A stretch of 64,000 nt of DNA from Notospermus geniculatus. Taxonomy: Eukaryota > Nemertea > Pilidiophora > Heteronemertea > Lineidae. Position numbers and translations under genes: made by a program. How positions within the stretch are numbered: the stretch's first letter is position 1; each line of letters begins with the position of its first letter. Below are positions 46,608 through 57,452 of the stretch, in pieces. The stretch is taken from assembly GCA_002633025.1 (NCBI GenBank), contig NMRB01000046.1:241734-305733 (forward strand), read 5' to 3'. The notes beneath the pieces are model-generated. The model searched no databases and was not told the DNA's origin. It saw only the letters and a list, made by a program, of their open reading frames with translations.

Positions 46608-49600
46608 CTAGGACATGACGCCGAAGACTGGATTGTGACGACAGATACTTGGGCCGTGCTCGTCGTAGTCGGCCTTCGTGTGACAAACTTGATAGAATTC
46701 AGGCTGAAAAGAGATGAAATATGAGTGATCAGCTGTTCTGAGTGAAGTTCCAGTACTTTGATTTCAAATTGTAAAGTGAAGATGAACCATGGTTAGGTTT
46801 TTTAACTAAAAAAAAAAGTTATCTCAGGAGTGCAAGCGCCCACTTAGGGCATTATACTAATAGCTACTCATCAAACAATATTGGACGATATTAACGATAT
46901 GTAGGAGGAAACCGGAGACCCCGGAGGAAACCTACAATGTTGAGGAGAGATCGCCCTCTCTACTACATATAGCCACTTGCACGACCGGGGATCGAACCCG
47001 CAACCTCAGTGGTGGCAGACGCCAATGTTTCCACTGCGCCACCCCGACACTACTACATGTATACTGTTCTAGTAAAACTCCAGACCACTTGCAGACCACT
47101 TACCGTAGATGCCAACATGCTCCCACCAAACCAGACTGCATAGCGCTGCATATGATGTGTTATCACTTGGACCTCAATTGGAGTCGGCTGAAAAGTGAAC
47201 ATCGTGTGTCGTGTAGCAAGGTTTGAACCTCTCTTTGTCACTGCTTCGGTGACAGCAATCTGAGAGGTCTTACTTCCAAGGATGCAGTGACTAGGCAGTC
47301 ACAATCCTCTCTTAATGTAGACCATTCTCACTTCTCTGAACCAAGGGTTCAACATCTCTTGTTCAAATCTTAGAACCCCGATGCCGCCTAGATTCTAACC
47401 CTTCGAGTTGAGAACAACTCAACAACATGCTCGCACAAATCAGTACTGTCAGTTGGAGGCTTCAAGACATGAGATGTTGGCAATTTCTCTGAGACCAACC
47501 TTTAATCTCCCTCCACTGAGTTCTTCACTCAGTTTTAGTCTAGCTTCTGTCACGCGTTTGACGTCACGCTGAAGACGTCGGCCGAAGTCACGGAACATCG
47601 TTGAGCCACCAGATAGGACAATATTCTGAGGAAAGAAGAACAAAATTATCCGTTACACCAAGATAACTCTTTTCGTTTTAACAACTATGGAAAAATCGTT
47701 CTTATAATGCAAATAGTTTGGAGGATTTTTAGACGACTCTGGCCTCACTTACCTTATACAAGCCTCTCCTATTATCAATTGGACAGTTCTGAATCACATT
47801 GTCAACGACCTCTGAGATGGGCGTGTTGAAATCAGGATTGGCAAACTGTAAGAGGAAGATAGTTATCAAGGCCTGGACAGGTGTTATGAAGACAACAGGG
47901 ATCACCTCTCAGAATAAGTACCAGCTCAGCCCGTTTTCTCAAATCACATTGCTTTGTTTCCTGACAAGTGAACTGGCCAGTTCTGGAACTTGTTCTGAGA
48001 GGTGGGCATAGAAATTATGATTATAACAGTTTTTTTTTCTGAAGAGAGTGATCTCGGCGGTGCCCGGTGGTGAAGTGGTTTGGGTCTCCGACCAGCGGTC
48101 AGAGGTTCCCGGGTTCGAATCTCACATTGGGCAAGTCTCTTTGCCTCACTGGCCTCTCTCCACCCAGTGCTCGATGTAGCGCTGAATGAGCAGCTCATCT
48201 GAGTTCTACTGAAGGGTTTCACTCCTTTCAGGACAGACTGGGGTTAATGTGTAAAGTCGGATGACACCTCTACCGTAGTTGATATCAGACTGTAAACCCA
48301 AATTTTAACTTTTTTTATCTCCCATTATAATGTCCACCCACTCATCTGAACACCGACTGTATTACTTCAATGAATGATGACGAAAATGCCACGGCTTTCA
48401 GAACAAGGAAGTTGAAATAAGACGGTCATGCATGGGAGCTCAACTCAAAGACCGACAGGTGAATGAAGAGAACTCCACCGTGACGAACTCAAAAGGAGCG
48501 AACGTCCATATGTGACCAGATCCAGCAAAAGTAGGCGCATGTCGCAGGTGATCATCATTGGCATCAGTTTAGTCAACTATTATCACTGCTGTCCACTACT
48601 GAATGTCAACCTACAGAGACGTACATTTCAGCTATTTTGTTATAAGGACGTTACCCCTTTCCTCGGTTGCGACATGCTCCTACTTTTGCTAGATCGGGTC
48701 GCATATTCAAGTGTCTTACCTCAGGGTGGAAGAATATCTCAGGACCTAAGAATCGTTCGTAACCGACATCGACAGCGAAAGGTTGCTTGGTTATAGAGTT
48801 CTGGCCTTCAAACTTTCTTATCCATTTACCCGGGTCCGAGTCATATTTGGTAAATTCTTTTACAATATCCGGGCAGATATAACTAAATTTTTCCTGGAAA
48901 AATGCAAGATGAAGAGATTGAGAAGGAGATTGATGCTCACTGGACAGCACCAGGGTAAATGAAGTCCTGAAAAGAGGTTCTTCACATGATGTCACATTTC
49001 CATGACGATACTGGATGCAGTCACATGACCGTTGTGACATCAGTGAACAACCTTTATAACTGTACTAAGTAAAGGATGGCATGACAAGGCCATGGACTTT
49101 ACCCTCTTGACAAATCCAACCCCCTTGGCAACCAAACATTCTGTCAAGATTAAGGGAACATTGATTACATGCTTACTTTTATAGCTTTGGCCGTCTCTAG
49201 TGACTGTTCTGGTGGAATGCCTACTTCTCTTTCTCGCAATAACTGCTGATTACGAAACGTGCCCTGCTAACGGAACACGACGACGACGACGGACGACGGA
49301 CGCAGACCGACGACTATAGCTCACCCCAGGTGAGCTAAAAATGCAAGATGAAGAGATTGAGAAGGAGATTGATATTCACTGGACAGCACCAGGGTAAATG
49401 AAGTCCTGAAAAGAGGTTCTTCACATGACGTCACATTTCCATGACGACATGAAGCCGTCATATTGGCCGTCAATATGTCAAGCAACATCATAGCATTAAC
49501 ACACAGATTGAGACGTCGAAATATCATGACATGACAATTTTGATGTCGTCGCCAGCCAACATGGCCGATTCTTTTCAGTCACTGACTGTTGTGACATCAG

Positions 49601-52494
49601 TGAAGAACCTTTATAACTCACGCCATCCTTTACTTAGTACAGTAACCGTACTTAGTAAAGGATGGCGCGACGAAGCCATGGACTTTACCCACTTACAGGC
49701 CAACCCCCCGCAACCAAACATTCTGTCAAGATTAAGGAAACATTGATTACATGCTTACTTTTATAGCTTTGGCCGTCTCTAGTGACTGTTCTGGTGGAAT
49801 GCCTACTTCTCTTTCTCGCAATAACTGCTGGATAAAGTATGTGATATCGCGACCGGCAATGGGGATGTGTTTTATACAACTACCGATCACATAGCCTTCC
49901 GCCTGGAAAGGAAGTTACATGTAGATCAATTAGAATATACGCCTAGTTGAGTGTTATGCAGAGGAAATTTGCCCACATTAATGGAAAACTAGGCCTAAGC
50001 ATATCTTCCACAGGACACTGCTAAAGCACCAAATGTGTGGAAGAAAATTTTGAATGTTTTTCACGACTATCCCGTGAACAATTGCAGCTCAAACATTTCA
50101 GACTTCTATCGCTAATTCAGAGAAAAATAGAGCCTTCAGCACTGTGTTGATGGAAACCAAAGAGTTACTACCAAAGTCAACACTTTTCATGACAGGCACA
50201 GCCTTAAAAATGAATTAGTTAATCAATCTTTGACCCAAATTAAGAGGAAGCTGTTGTTGTAGATCCAGGTCAGACTTAATTATCATTAACAACAGTGATT
50301 AACATTATGTAAACCAGGGGCTCATTTACGCATATTAAAGGATAATGTTAGAATTAACCTCTCGTCATTAAGCAGAGCCCCAGGGTGTTAGGATATCTGC
50401 ATTCTCCACTAGAATTAATTGTGGCAGGAATAAAGCAAGACTTAGAAACTTTTTGGATGATATGATTTCTAGAGGAGAAAGACGACAAAGGCATTTACCA
50501 CTGGTATAACATGGGTGACACCATCCCCTGAGTCTATGACTGTTCCAGTTAATGTCCTCTCTCCCACCTGTCTTGAGGTCCATGATGCGGCAAGGGCAAG
50601 TACAGCCTACAAATCAGAACAATATTTAATTAGTTTTAACCTTGTACAGTAGAATAGAGACAGTGTTTCCGCCAGAGGGTACTAAGGGTACTATGCTAGT
50701 ACCCTCAAAGGAGCAGAAAAGGGCCATTTTCTTTAATTTCATTTGGCTTTTGTTGATTTCGAAGAAATTAGTACCCTCAAAAAAATTTCTGGCAGAAACC
50801 CTGAGAGAATGTTGTGGTCCTTATCTCGGTTGTTTTATAAGGTAAGCAACTGCAAATACTGTTACTTGTCACAATTACTACTGGCCGGGATGTTCCAAAG
50901 TAAATTTTCATATCTCCCAACTGTTTACCTGAACAGCAATATATAGGCCAGGCACGTTGAATGACTCAAACATGATCTCAGCAGTATATTCTCGATTTTC
51001 AGGTGTGTTGAGAGGTGGCTCTGTCTGAAAAGGGAACAATGTGATAGAGTCAGCCTCAGTGTAGAAGCAGTTGAGAAAAGAGTAACAAAATGAATCCGCA
51101 TGTTTGACTCTGACAATATGAGTTGTTTGTATGTCCAAAACTGGATGAGATGGCAGGGTTCGAAGTTCATGACAATCTGGTCTAGAATGCAATCTGGATT
51201 TTGCTCTGTGTGACAAAAAATTGATGTTCTGATGCATTTTGTATTGTGTGCGACTTTATTTTTTGGCCTGTTTAACCAAAATCTAATTTTTCAGAAAATG
51301 AACTTTGATCTCTGGATGGGCCGGGGAACTTTGTCTTTTCATGTCATGACAGTAAAACACAAGTTCTATCCCCCTGAAATGAACCAAATCTCTATGAGTT
51401 ATAACTGATCATACCAAAAGGAAGTAGTGATCCTCTGGTTCTGCGCGCAAATACTTGAAGATAGCTTGTTCATAAAACCGCTCCATCAAATCCCAATCCT
51501 CAACAATACCATGACGGATAGGCCACTGAAAGGAAGAAAAGCAAGTGAGGTTCAGAGATGAGAAACACTGATCCAGGTCTCACAGATTGTCCAATACTTT
51601 CCCCTGAAATCGACATCTGGAAATCTCAAAGGCCCAAAATGGCAATGCTGGGTGGTACCACCCAGTGCAACCCACCAAGAGTACCCTGAACATACCTTCG
51701 TTGAGTAGGTAGGTGCATCCACGGCTTCATCACCAATATAGAAATCTAGGTCACCGACTCCCTTGTTCACTCGTCTTGCTGCCTCTTCACCTATTTTCTG
51801 TGTTTCTCTGATGGCGATGGCTGAGGGAATGATGAACTGTGGTTCCGTGTTACCGGCATACCCCATTTTGGTATAGCTGAAAAGATATTTGGTTGGTGAT
51901 GATTGCGGCAAATTGTCTGACATATTCAGATTCATAATTACACTCTAAATCATTAACTCCAATCGACCATTCATTGGCTGAACAAAAAGGCAAATCTGAG
52001 ACCATGAAAAAAATTGCTGCCTCATTTGTGATAAATCTAGTCTTGTCACTTTTGCTGATTGCAATTCACCACACTGGATTCTCTTTTTTGTGCGACTGTC
52101 AAGACTGAACTGAAGTGTGTCAGTTGTCACACTTTCAGTTCAGTCAGTCTTTTGACGTTTTGTGTGAATAAAGTCAAGTCTGAAATTGACGGCACAGCAA
52201 AGAAATCAATTTCAAGTTTGTTTATTTAGCAGCAGTTGTGGTGACTTTTTGCTGCTGGCCTGTGTTCACAGCAAAGACGTCATGACATCATTGATCATGG
52301 CATCAACTCCGGGAAACAGGAAGTAAATGTACAGCGCAATGCACTGCAGTTTCCTGTACATTTCTGCAGACTACTGACCGGCACAGCCCACTCGAACAAA
52401 ATACTGCAGATTTATCAAAATCTGTATTTGTTTTGCAACTCTATACCTACCCAGTACCACCATCTAGAACGACTGCAGGAAGTCTCCCAGCCAT
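46608..52494 (-). CDS. ACTR3: Actin-related protein 3 (Arp2/3 complex subunit)
   Basis: ATP-binding core of the Arp2/3 complex, which nucleates branched actin filaments in the cytoplasm. Eleven coding exons on the minus strand: 52451-52494, 51696-51876, 51415-51525, 50929-51024, 50499-50606, 49759-49902, 48720-48893, 47753-47845, 47500-47625, 47104-47187 and 46608-46703. They total 1257 nt, 418 aa, the same length as the human protein, with all phases consistent. Landmarks are MAGRLPAVV at the start, [18 protein letters not shown], the [20 protein letters not shown] block, [16 protein letters not shown] (phosphate-2 loop), [30 protein letters not shown] and a C-terminal [18 protein letters not shown]. 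The last exons lie in unit B. Introns hold a SINE and MITEs. A YY1-like AAAATGGCG at 52580-52588 is ~90 bp upstream. Confidence 0.95.
48055..48275 (+). repeat. tRNA-derived SINE in Arp3 intron 7
   Basis: TGCCCGGTGGTGAAGTGGTT (A box) and CCCGGGTTCGAATCTC (B box) form a tRNA-like head of about 75 bp, followed by CACTGGCCTCTCTCCACCCA and a tail ending near AAGTCGGATGACACCTC. It is antisense to Arp3. Acceptor-stem pairing is imperfect, so this is a SINE rather than a functional tRNA gene. Confidence 0.6.
48511..48703. repeat. MITE family 1 copy abutting an Arp3 exon
   Basis: 193 bp with ends TGTGACCAGATCCAGCAAAA and TTTTGCTAGATCGGGTCGCA. It lies only 17 bp from the donor of Arp3 exon 7 (48720). 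Confidence 0.7.
48894..49340. repeat. Local duplication including a truncated copy of Arp3 exon 6
   Basis: 48898-49247 resembles 49340-49835. Both contain AAATGCAAGATGAAGAGATT, a MITE family 3 copy (48972-49058; 49412-49613), an AGTAAAGGATGGC segment and the beginning of Arp3 exon 6 read leftward. The copy at 49176-49247 stops at AATAACTGCTG, about 72 bp into the exon, where a 92-bp GAC-repeat tail element (49248-49340) joins. The truncated exon retains a donor but has no acceptor. Confidence 0.7.
50665..50805. repeat. GTTTCCGCCAGA-ended element in Arp3 intron
   Basis: GTTTCCGCCAGAGGGTACTA at the left and GTACCCTC..TTTCTGGCAGAAAC at the right are inverse. Related to 34890-35295. Confidence 0.5.
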
Positions 52495-55023
52495 TATAAT
52501 TTGCGACAAGAAGTCTTGCAGAAAATCGAAGTTTTGTTGACAGATTTTTATTGAAATCGCACACCCATGCGAGACTTCCAAAATGGCGAGGTTGGCTTAC
52601 CCTATTCTCAAGGGTACAAAATTGAAGATGTTAAAACGGCGCACAAAAGTCGGTTACATGCAGTCAACCAAATATTTGGGTGGAATTCACATATTTTATT
52701 CATCAAACATTCTTTTCTTTAGGGTATTGACGATAGAACAGGAGGATTTGTTGAACTCGTCATTGATGAACTGCCTGTCGGACATCTATTCCCAGGTCAA
52801 AAGTAGTTACTTCCTCATGCGGATTAATCTATTAATGTGACCTCAAAGTCATCGTAGCTATGAATCATAAGATGGAATTATATATTTTACATCGATAAAC
52901 GTCCCAATGAAATTATGCAGTTATTTTGGCGTTCATTTTATTTGTTTCTCCGTTATTTGTGCTTTACGGGCGGAAGAACATACCATGACGGATGAGTAAA
53001 AAGAGCGATCAGAATGGGCGGGAAATTTGAAACGTCCGTTTCGGGCGATCGGGTTAACCCTTTTCTGGCGTCGCCCGTCATTTTCATCTTTGCGTCTCCT
53101 CTGGAAACTGAACCTCTTCCAAAAATGATGAAAATGCTCAAGGGGCATATTTTGCCCCCTTTTGCGCCCGCCCGCCGCCCGTCGACGAGCTAGGTTGCTG
53201 ACGCCTGATGGCGCGCGCGGGACTGTGAACTGAGGGCGCGGGGAAAACAAGGAAGTGAGAATCACCGCTAAGTTTATCCCTTCCTATGTCGCTGCAGACC
53301 GTATCCCCCAGGAAAGAGGTATAGCGACCAAAATAGACCTACAAACTGGTGCAGTTGCGCGTGTCCCCGTGGCAGTCGAGGCGTGAACTCATATCACGAC
53401 TGAGCCGACCCGGCACCGCCAACAGGGAAAGTTGGGACTTTGATTTAATAAATTATCAATGTTGTTGTATGGTAGGCGTCATGCTGTTCATCAAAGACAC
53501 TTCATAAAAAGAAGTCTTTCGTCACGATCATTTCAGCAACATTGTCAATAGGACACGCATGATTGCTTCTCCGTTTTATGACTTGGAAAACCTAGATATG
53601 ACAAAGCTTGATTCAAACATTGATATAGTGGTTAAATCTGATTCTTTTGTGCTCAGGTCGGCTTAACTTTCAGGGAAATTAGGCGACGAATTTCATAGCT
53701 CGGTCACGGACTCCTTTAAAAGAAGAATTTCCCGATAGATCCGGCAAAGTTGCAAAGATTTTGCTCCATAAGGCCTGAATTATAACGAAGCTTCGTTTTT
53801 CGGGATAACGCGTCATTCGACGGATTGTCTTCGGGGACGACGACGTCAATGGTCACATTCGACAGACACGAAGGTCTTTGAACACAAACCCGGGGCATGA
53901 ATGAAGCAGATGTTACCTCCGATCGAAAGTCAATACTGGCCGGGAAGAGACACAAGCAGAGTGTGATCTAAGGTCAAGTTCTGAGGCGATTTCTCCAATT
54001 TCATCACAATCGTCAGTGGAAGTCGAGAGAGGGACTTTTTTAGCAGGCCTGGGATGATTTCTCACGTCACACGTAAGTTGTAATCTTGGCGGAGATGAGA
54101 TTGTGGACCAACCCCTCGTGACAACCAATCGCCTGCTGGCTTCTTTGATGGATAGCCAGCGCTGATCTCCAACCACTTGAGTCGTGACTGCGGCAGGGAT
54201 ACCTTCGTTTACGAGGCGTTTCTGTCAGCGGTAGTCGAGCCATAAAGGAGACATTTCAACGATTGTCATCAGATCACCGGACGGGGTAATAGAGAGGATT
54301 AGTAGGCAGGACGTAGACCGGGTGACTGGATGATCTCCCTGAGGCTGGGTTTACCAACAGCCCTTCGGCCGGAGATTCGGACAACCGCAGCGTCAAATGC
54401 CTCAACATCTTCAGCAAAGAGTGGTTTTTATTTCCTGGTAAGACATCAACAGGATTGTCCGAACACGCTATCAGCGTCTACCAACACAAAAGGATGACGG
54501 ATGGGCCTGTCTTGAGTTGAATTATTCATTTACTGAAACCAACCTCTTTTCTATTCCAGTTAATCACTCGCTTTGAAGGCAAATACGAAACGGTTGTTCT
54601 TTCTGGCAGCATCTTTAGCCTGGTCATCACTGACAACTCGCCGTCCGGATATTGCAGCAGTGAGCAACGATGGTTGTGATACTTCACTCAGACGCTGTTT
54701 GCGAGAAATCCCGCACACATTTTACGTACCGGTATTCATCGGAATAACCGGCGGTTTATCGCAGCAGACGCGGACACTGATTCGTCAAAGAACGTGTCAC
54801 GTCACACTATCACGTGATCGGCTTTCCGCGGAGAAAACGACCTGCGACACCAGTGGCAAATTTATGAACTAAACGTCTGACACGCCTGTGCCTTTAAATC
54901 TTTCAGCATCGAAGTTAATGCGACATCAGTGACAAATTTATGAACTAAACGTCTGACACGCCTGTGCCTATAAATCTTCAGTTCAGCATCGAAGTTGCAT
55001 GGTGTTCTTGGATTCACGTTTCC
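52495..55023. promoter_or_regulatory. Divergent region between Arp3 and the GPCR
   Basis: Begins with the Arp3 5' flank, including AAAATGGCG at 52580-52588 (YY1-like). 52950-53290 is comparatively GC- and CpG-rich with CGCCCGCCCGCCGCCCGTCG. From 52583 an 85-codon open frame (MARLAYPILKGTKL) starts at the AAAATGGCG, and an acceptor-like TTCTTTTCTTTAG lies at 52710-52722. I cannot identify a product, so a small unrecognised gene divergent from Arp3 remains possible. 53300-54840 shows no recognised exon. Confidence 0.4.
54842..54999. repeat. ~77-bp direct tandem repeat upstream of the GPCR
   Basis: TGCGACACCAGTGGCAAATT.. (54842-54915) and TGCGACATCAGTGACAAATT.. (54919-54999) share AACGTCTGACACGCCTGTGC and CAGCATCGAAGTT. 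The second copy contains a TATAAAT at 54969-54975, 49 bp before the start codon. Its promoter role is unproven. Confidence 0.7.
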
Positions 55024-56109
55024 ATGGAGAATAGAACAATGTGGAATAACTCTACGGACGTCGTGACGTCTTCGAATTTGACAAATGTGACGTCATCATG
55101 CGGTGATTTCGGACTTCCGGTGTGTCATCACCTGCCGGGCTTGGCCATCATTCTTTTCATCATTGCTCTCCTGATTGTTGGCGGGAATATTTTCAACATC
55201 ATAATTCTAGTCAGAACAGAAGGTCTTCAATACAGTGCGGGATACTTTCTCACCAGCCTCGCTGTGGCCGACCTATTGTTGGGAATGACGCAGTTCATTT
55301 TCGTCATACCGCAAAGCATCATGGGAAGATGGCCGGCACATTCTTGGGATAATGATATTCATGGAATCCTTGTGCACGTTTCCTGTTCCGTTTCAGTCTG
55401 GACACTTGCGGCAGTGAATTTCGATCGCTACCTGGCCATCATTAAACCTCTGACCCATCAGCGTCTGGTGACCAAAAAAGTGTGTATTTACATTCTGACG
55501 TCACTATGGATTGTTAACATCGTCGGCAACTGTGTCTCTTTAAAAGTCGCCGATTTCGCCTTTCACCCGATTCCGTACGCGAGTTTTTTAAACTTCCCAA
55601 AACACAAAACATTCGCGATTATTTACCTCTTCGCTTATTTTGTGACAGCTTTTTTAGTCATTTCCTTTTGCTCTATTGAAATGCTGCGAATCGCGCGGCG
55701 ACACGCGGAAGCAATCCGCAAGTCGTCGCCAGGAAACGAGAAAAAACCGCGGTTCTCCAAGGCAACCAAAACTGTCATGGTGACCACGATGGGTTTCGTC
55801 GTCTGCTGGACACCATTTTGTGTTCTTCAACTGTATTTACTTTTTTCCGGCGCTACCCACGACATCCCACCCATTGATACATTAGACTTTATCGTCACCA
55901 ATCTCGCCCGTTGCCATAGTTTCATGAATCCGATTATTTACGGGCTGACGAACAGAGAATACAGGCTGGCGGTGAAAAACAACGCCCGGAAATTATCGGT
56001 TATCTTGTGTCGGGAGGAGACAAGAGGATTGATTAAGAAGAAAACTATCAGTTATGAAACTGACCCACACATTTCATTGGATATTTTGATCCCGAAGACG
56101 GAGGTATAA
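55024..56109 (+). CDS. Rhodopsin-like (class A) G-protein-coupled receptor, orphan
   Basis: Single-exon seven-transmembrane receptor, 361 aa from ATG 55024. An extension to 54964 would need a GTG start, so I reject it. The N-terminus has sequons at NRT, NST, NLT and NVT. TM1 is ~38-63 (GGN), TM2 ~72-98 (LAVADLL) and TM3 ~111-134, ending in DRYLA (Arg135 = 3.50), followed by KPL in loop 2. TM4 is ~151-175, TM5 ~196-221, TM6 ~248-274 (CWTP) and TM7 ~285-308 (NPIIY). A Cys329 after helix 8 may be palmitoylated. Notable gaps: position 3.25 is Asn110, not the usual Cys, loop 2 has no partner Cys, TM5 has no proline, and 3.32 is Val, not Asp, so it is not an amine receptor. The loss of Cys3.25 and Pro5.50 recalls the melanocortin/S1P/cannabinoid group. 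Ligand unknown. Confidence 0.9.
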   Translation: MENRTMWNNSTDVVTSSNLTNVTSSCGDFGLPVCHHLPGLAIILFIIALLIVGGNIFNIIILVRTEGLQYSAGYFLTSLAVADLLLGMTQFIFVIPQSIMGRWPAHSWDNDIHGILVHVSCSVSVWTLAAVNFDRYLAIIKPLTHQRLVTKKVCIYILTSLWIVNIVGNCVSLKVADFAFHPIPYASFLNFPKHKTFAIIYLFAYFVTAFLVISFCSIEMLRIARRHAEAIRKSSPGNEKKPRFSKATKTVMVTTMGFVVCWTPFCVLQLYLLFSGATHDIPPIDTLDFIVTNLARCHSFMNPIIYGLTNREYRLAVKNNARKLSVILCREETRGLIKKKTISYETDPHISLDILIPKTEV

Positions 56110-56399
56110 CCTTTAAAGCTGAACTGCACGACTGTTGCTTCCGGTGCGGTGCGCTGAAAAAATATGACAGTTCAGTTTTAAACGAATGGTGGTGACAGTG
56201 ATATCGTCAAGTGATATCAGCACCGAACATTCCGATGCTGTTTTTTTAGCCTCCATAACTCTCAGCAGTATTAAGCCTGTCTGACAGAGAAGCTTTACTG
56301 TCCCAACATTGGATTAACGAACGGTATCCGTAACTATGGCAACACAGCATTAAAGGGGCTATAAACGATGTGACAATACGCCTCAGTGATTGGTTAGGC

Positions 56400-56435
56400 C
56401 ATGGAGGAATTATACTGACAGTATAATTCCTCCAA
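56400..56435. mobile_element. 36-bp palindromic insertion with 8-bp target duplication
   Basis: GGAGGAATTATACTG and CAGTATAATTCCTCC are inverse arms. The 36-bp insert is flanked by GGTTAGGC at 56392-56399 and again at 56436-56443. The other copy of this region (about 57740-57752) has a single GGTTAGGC and no insert. An 8-bp duplication is what hAT-type transposition produces. GGAGGAATTATACTGACAG also occurs at 38499-38519. Confidence 0.8.
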
Positions 56436-57256
56436 GGTTAGGCAATAGATTTTGGACGAGTCCAGCGTGTGTGCCCTGTCAAACTAGCACTTGTAGGACC
56501 ACAAGGGGGTATAAGGCTGCAGTATGTCAGGCTCTGTTATCCTAGATTGGTTTGGTGGCACTCAAAGTGCCAGAGTTGTGGAAGATATGGGAACAGTCTA
56601 CTGTGAACAGGTTCCAATGTGCAAAATATCTGAGGTGTGAACCGCATTATGTGATAAGATTTCATTCCTAAAATGGAGTGCAAGGACAATAGGCATGTAG
56701 ATTTCAAAGTAAAAGCGGGCCTGGACCACACAGAGGGGGAAGACTTTACATAGCTGAAGCTGCAGTCCTCCAGTCGGTTGACTTTCAATGTGCAATTCTG
56801 CTTAAAATTATATATAATACTCTAACTAATGATTCTTGTTTTCCTTTCTGACATCATGCAGTATCCTGTAATACATGCGGTATCCATGGCAACCAAGTGA
56901 CCTTGGTGAAAGTTGAAGTGACCTTGGTGAAGGTCATACATGCACAAAGACTAGTTTACATAGAATTATACATTTATTCAACAACACTGAAACACACCAG
57001 TCTATATTATAATAATAACCATGGCAACAGCATTATCACATATGGTAACCATAGCAATGTTACTCTGATTGTGTCCATAGTAACAGAAACAGCATAAATT
57101 ACTAAGTTACTTTTATCCAGAGTACCGGTAATGAGCAAAACTACATTTTCCCATTACAGGAGGAAAGTTTGAAATGAGAAGCAAATCCTGTTACTTTTTG
57201 TTGTTGGTATGACCCCCCCCCCCCACGCCCACCCATTAAAGGACATTTTTCTACAN

Positions 57257-57452
57257 TTTCATGAATCCGATTATTTACGGGCTGACGAACAGAGAATACA
57301 GGCTGGCGGTGAAAAACAACGCCCGGAAATTATCGGTTATCTTGTGTCGGGAGGAGACACGAGGATTGATTAAGAAGAAAACTATCAGTTATGAAACTGA
57401 CCCACACATTTCATTGGATATTTTGATCCCGAAGACGGAGATACATGTATAA
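57257..57452 (+). pseudogene. C-terminal fragment of the GPCR (second copy)
   Basis: Encodes the NPIIYGLTNREYRLAVKNN..DPHISLDILIPKTE tail again, with ATACATG inserted before the stop so the tail ends EIHV instead of EV. No transmembrane helices 1-6. It is part of the duplicated segment and probably the other allele's tail rather than a gene. Confidence 0.8.

Larger units (their letters stand above)
34188..47818. repeat. Unit B of the ~13.6-kb tandem duplication
   Basis: Counterpart of 20560-34186. Unique insertions are a SINE at 35932-36211, MITEs at 36824-37055 and 45985-46258, and the 38462-40010 block. It lacks the unit A elements at 22577-22820, 23662-24074 and 33880-34033. It contains a 703-base N gap and single N's at 42890 and 44395. 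Confidence 0.85.

Noticed and set aside
48062-48135. Functional tRNA gene
   Set aside because: tRNA-like head of a SINE. Extra bases between boxes and a typical SINE body downstream.
52933-53265. 110-codon minus-strand frame in GC-rich DNA
   Set aside because: No domain, no splice context, composition-driven openness.
54964-55023. N-terminal extension of the GPCR frame
   Set aside because: It would require a GTG start and lies in the direct-repeat upstream region. ATG 55024 gives a normal N-terminus with glycosylation sites.
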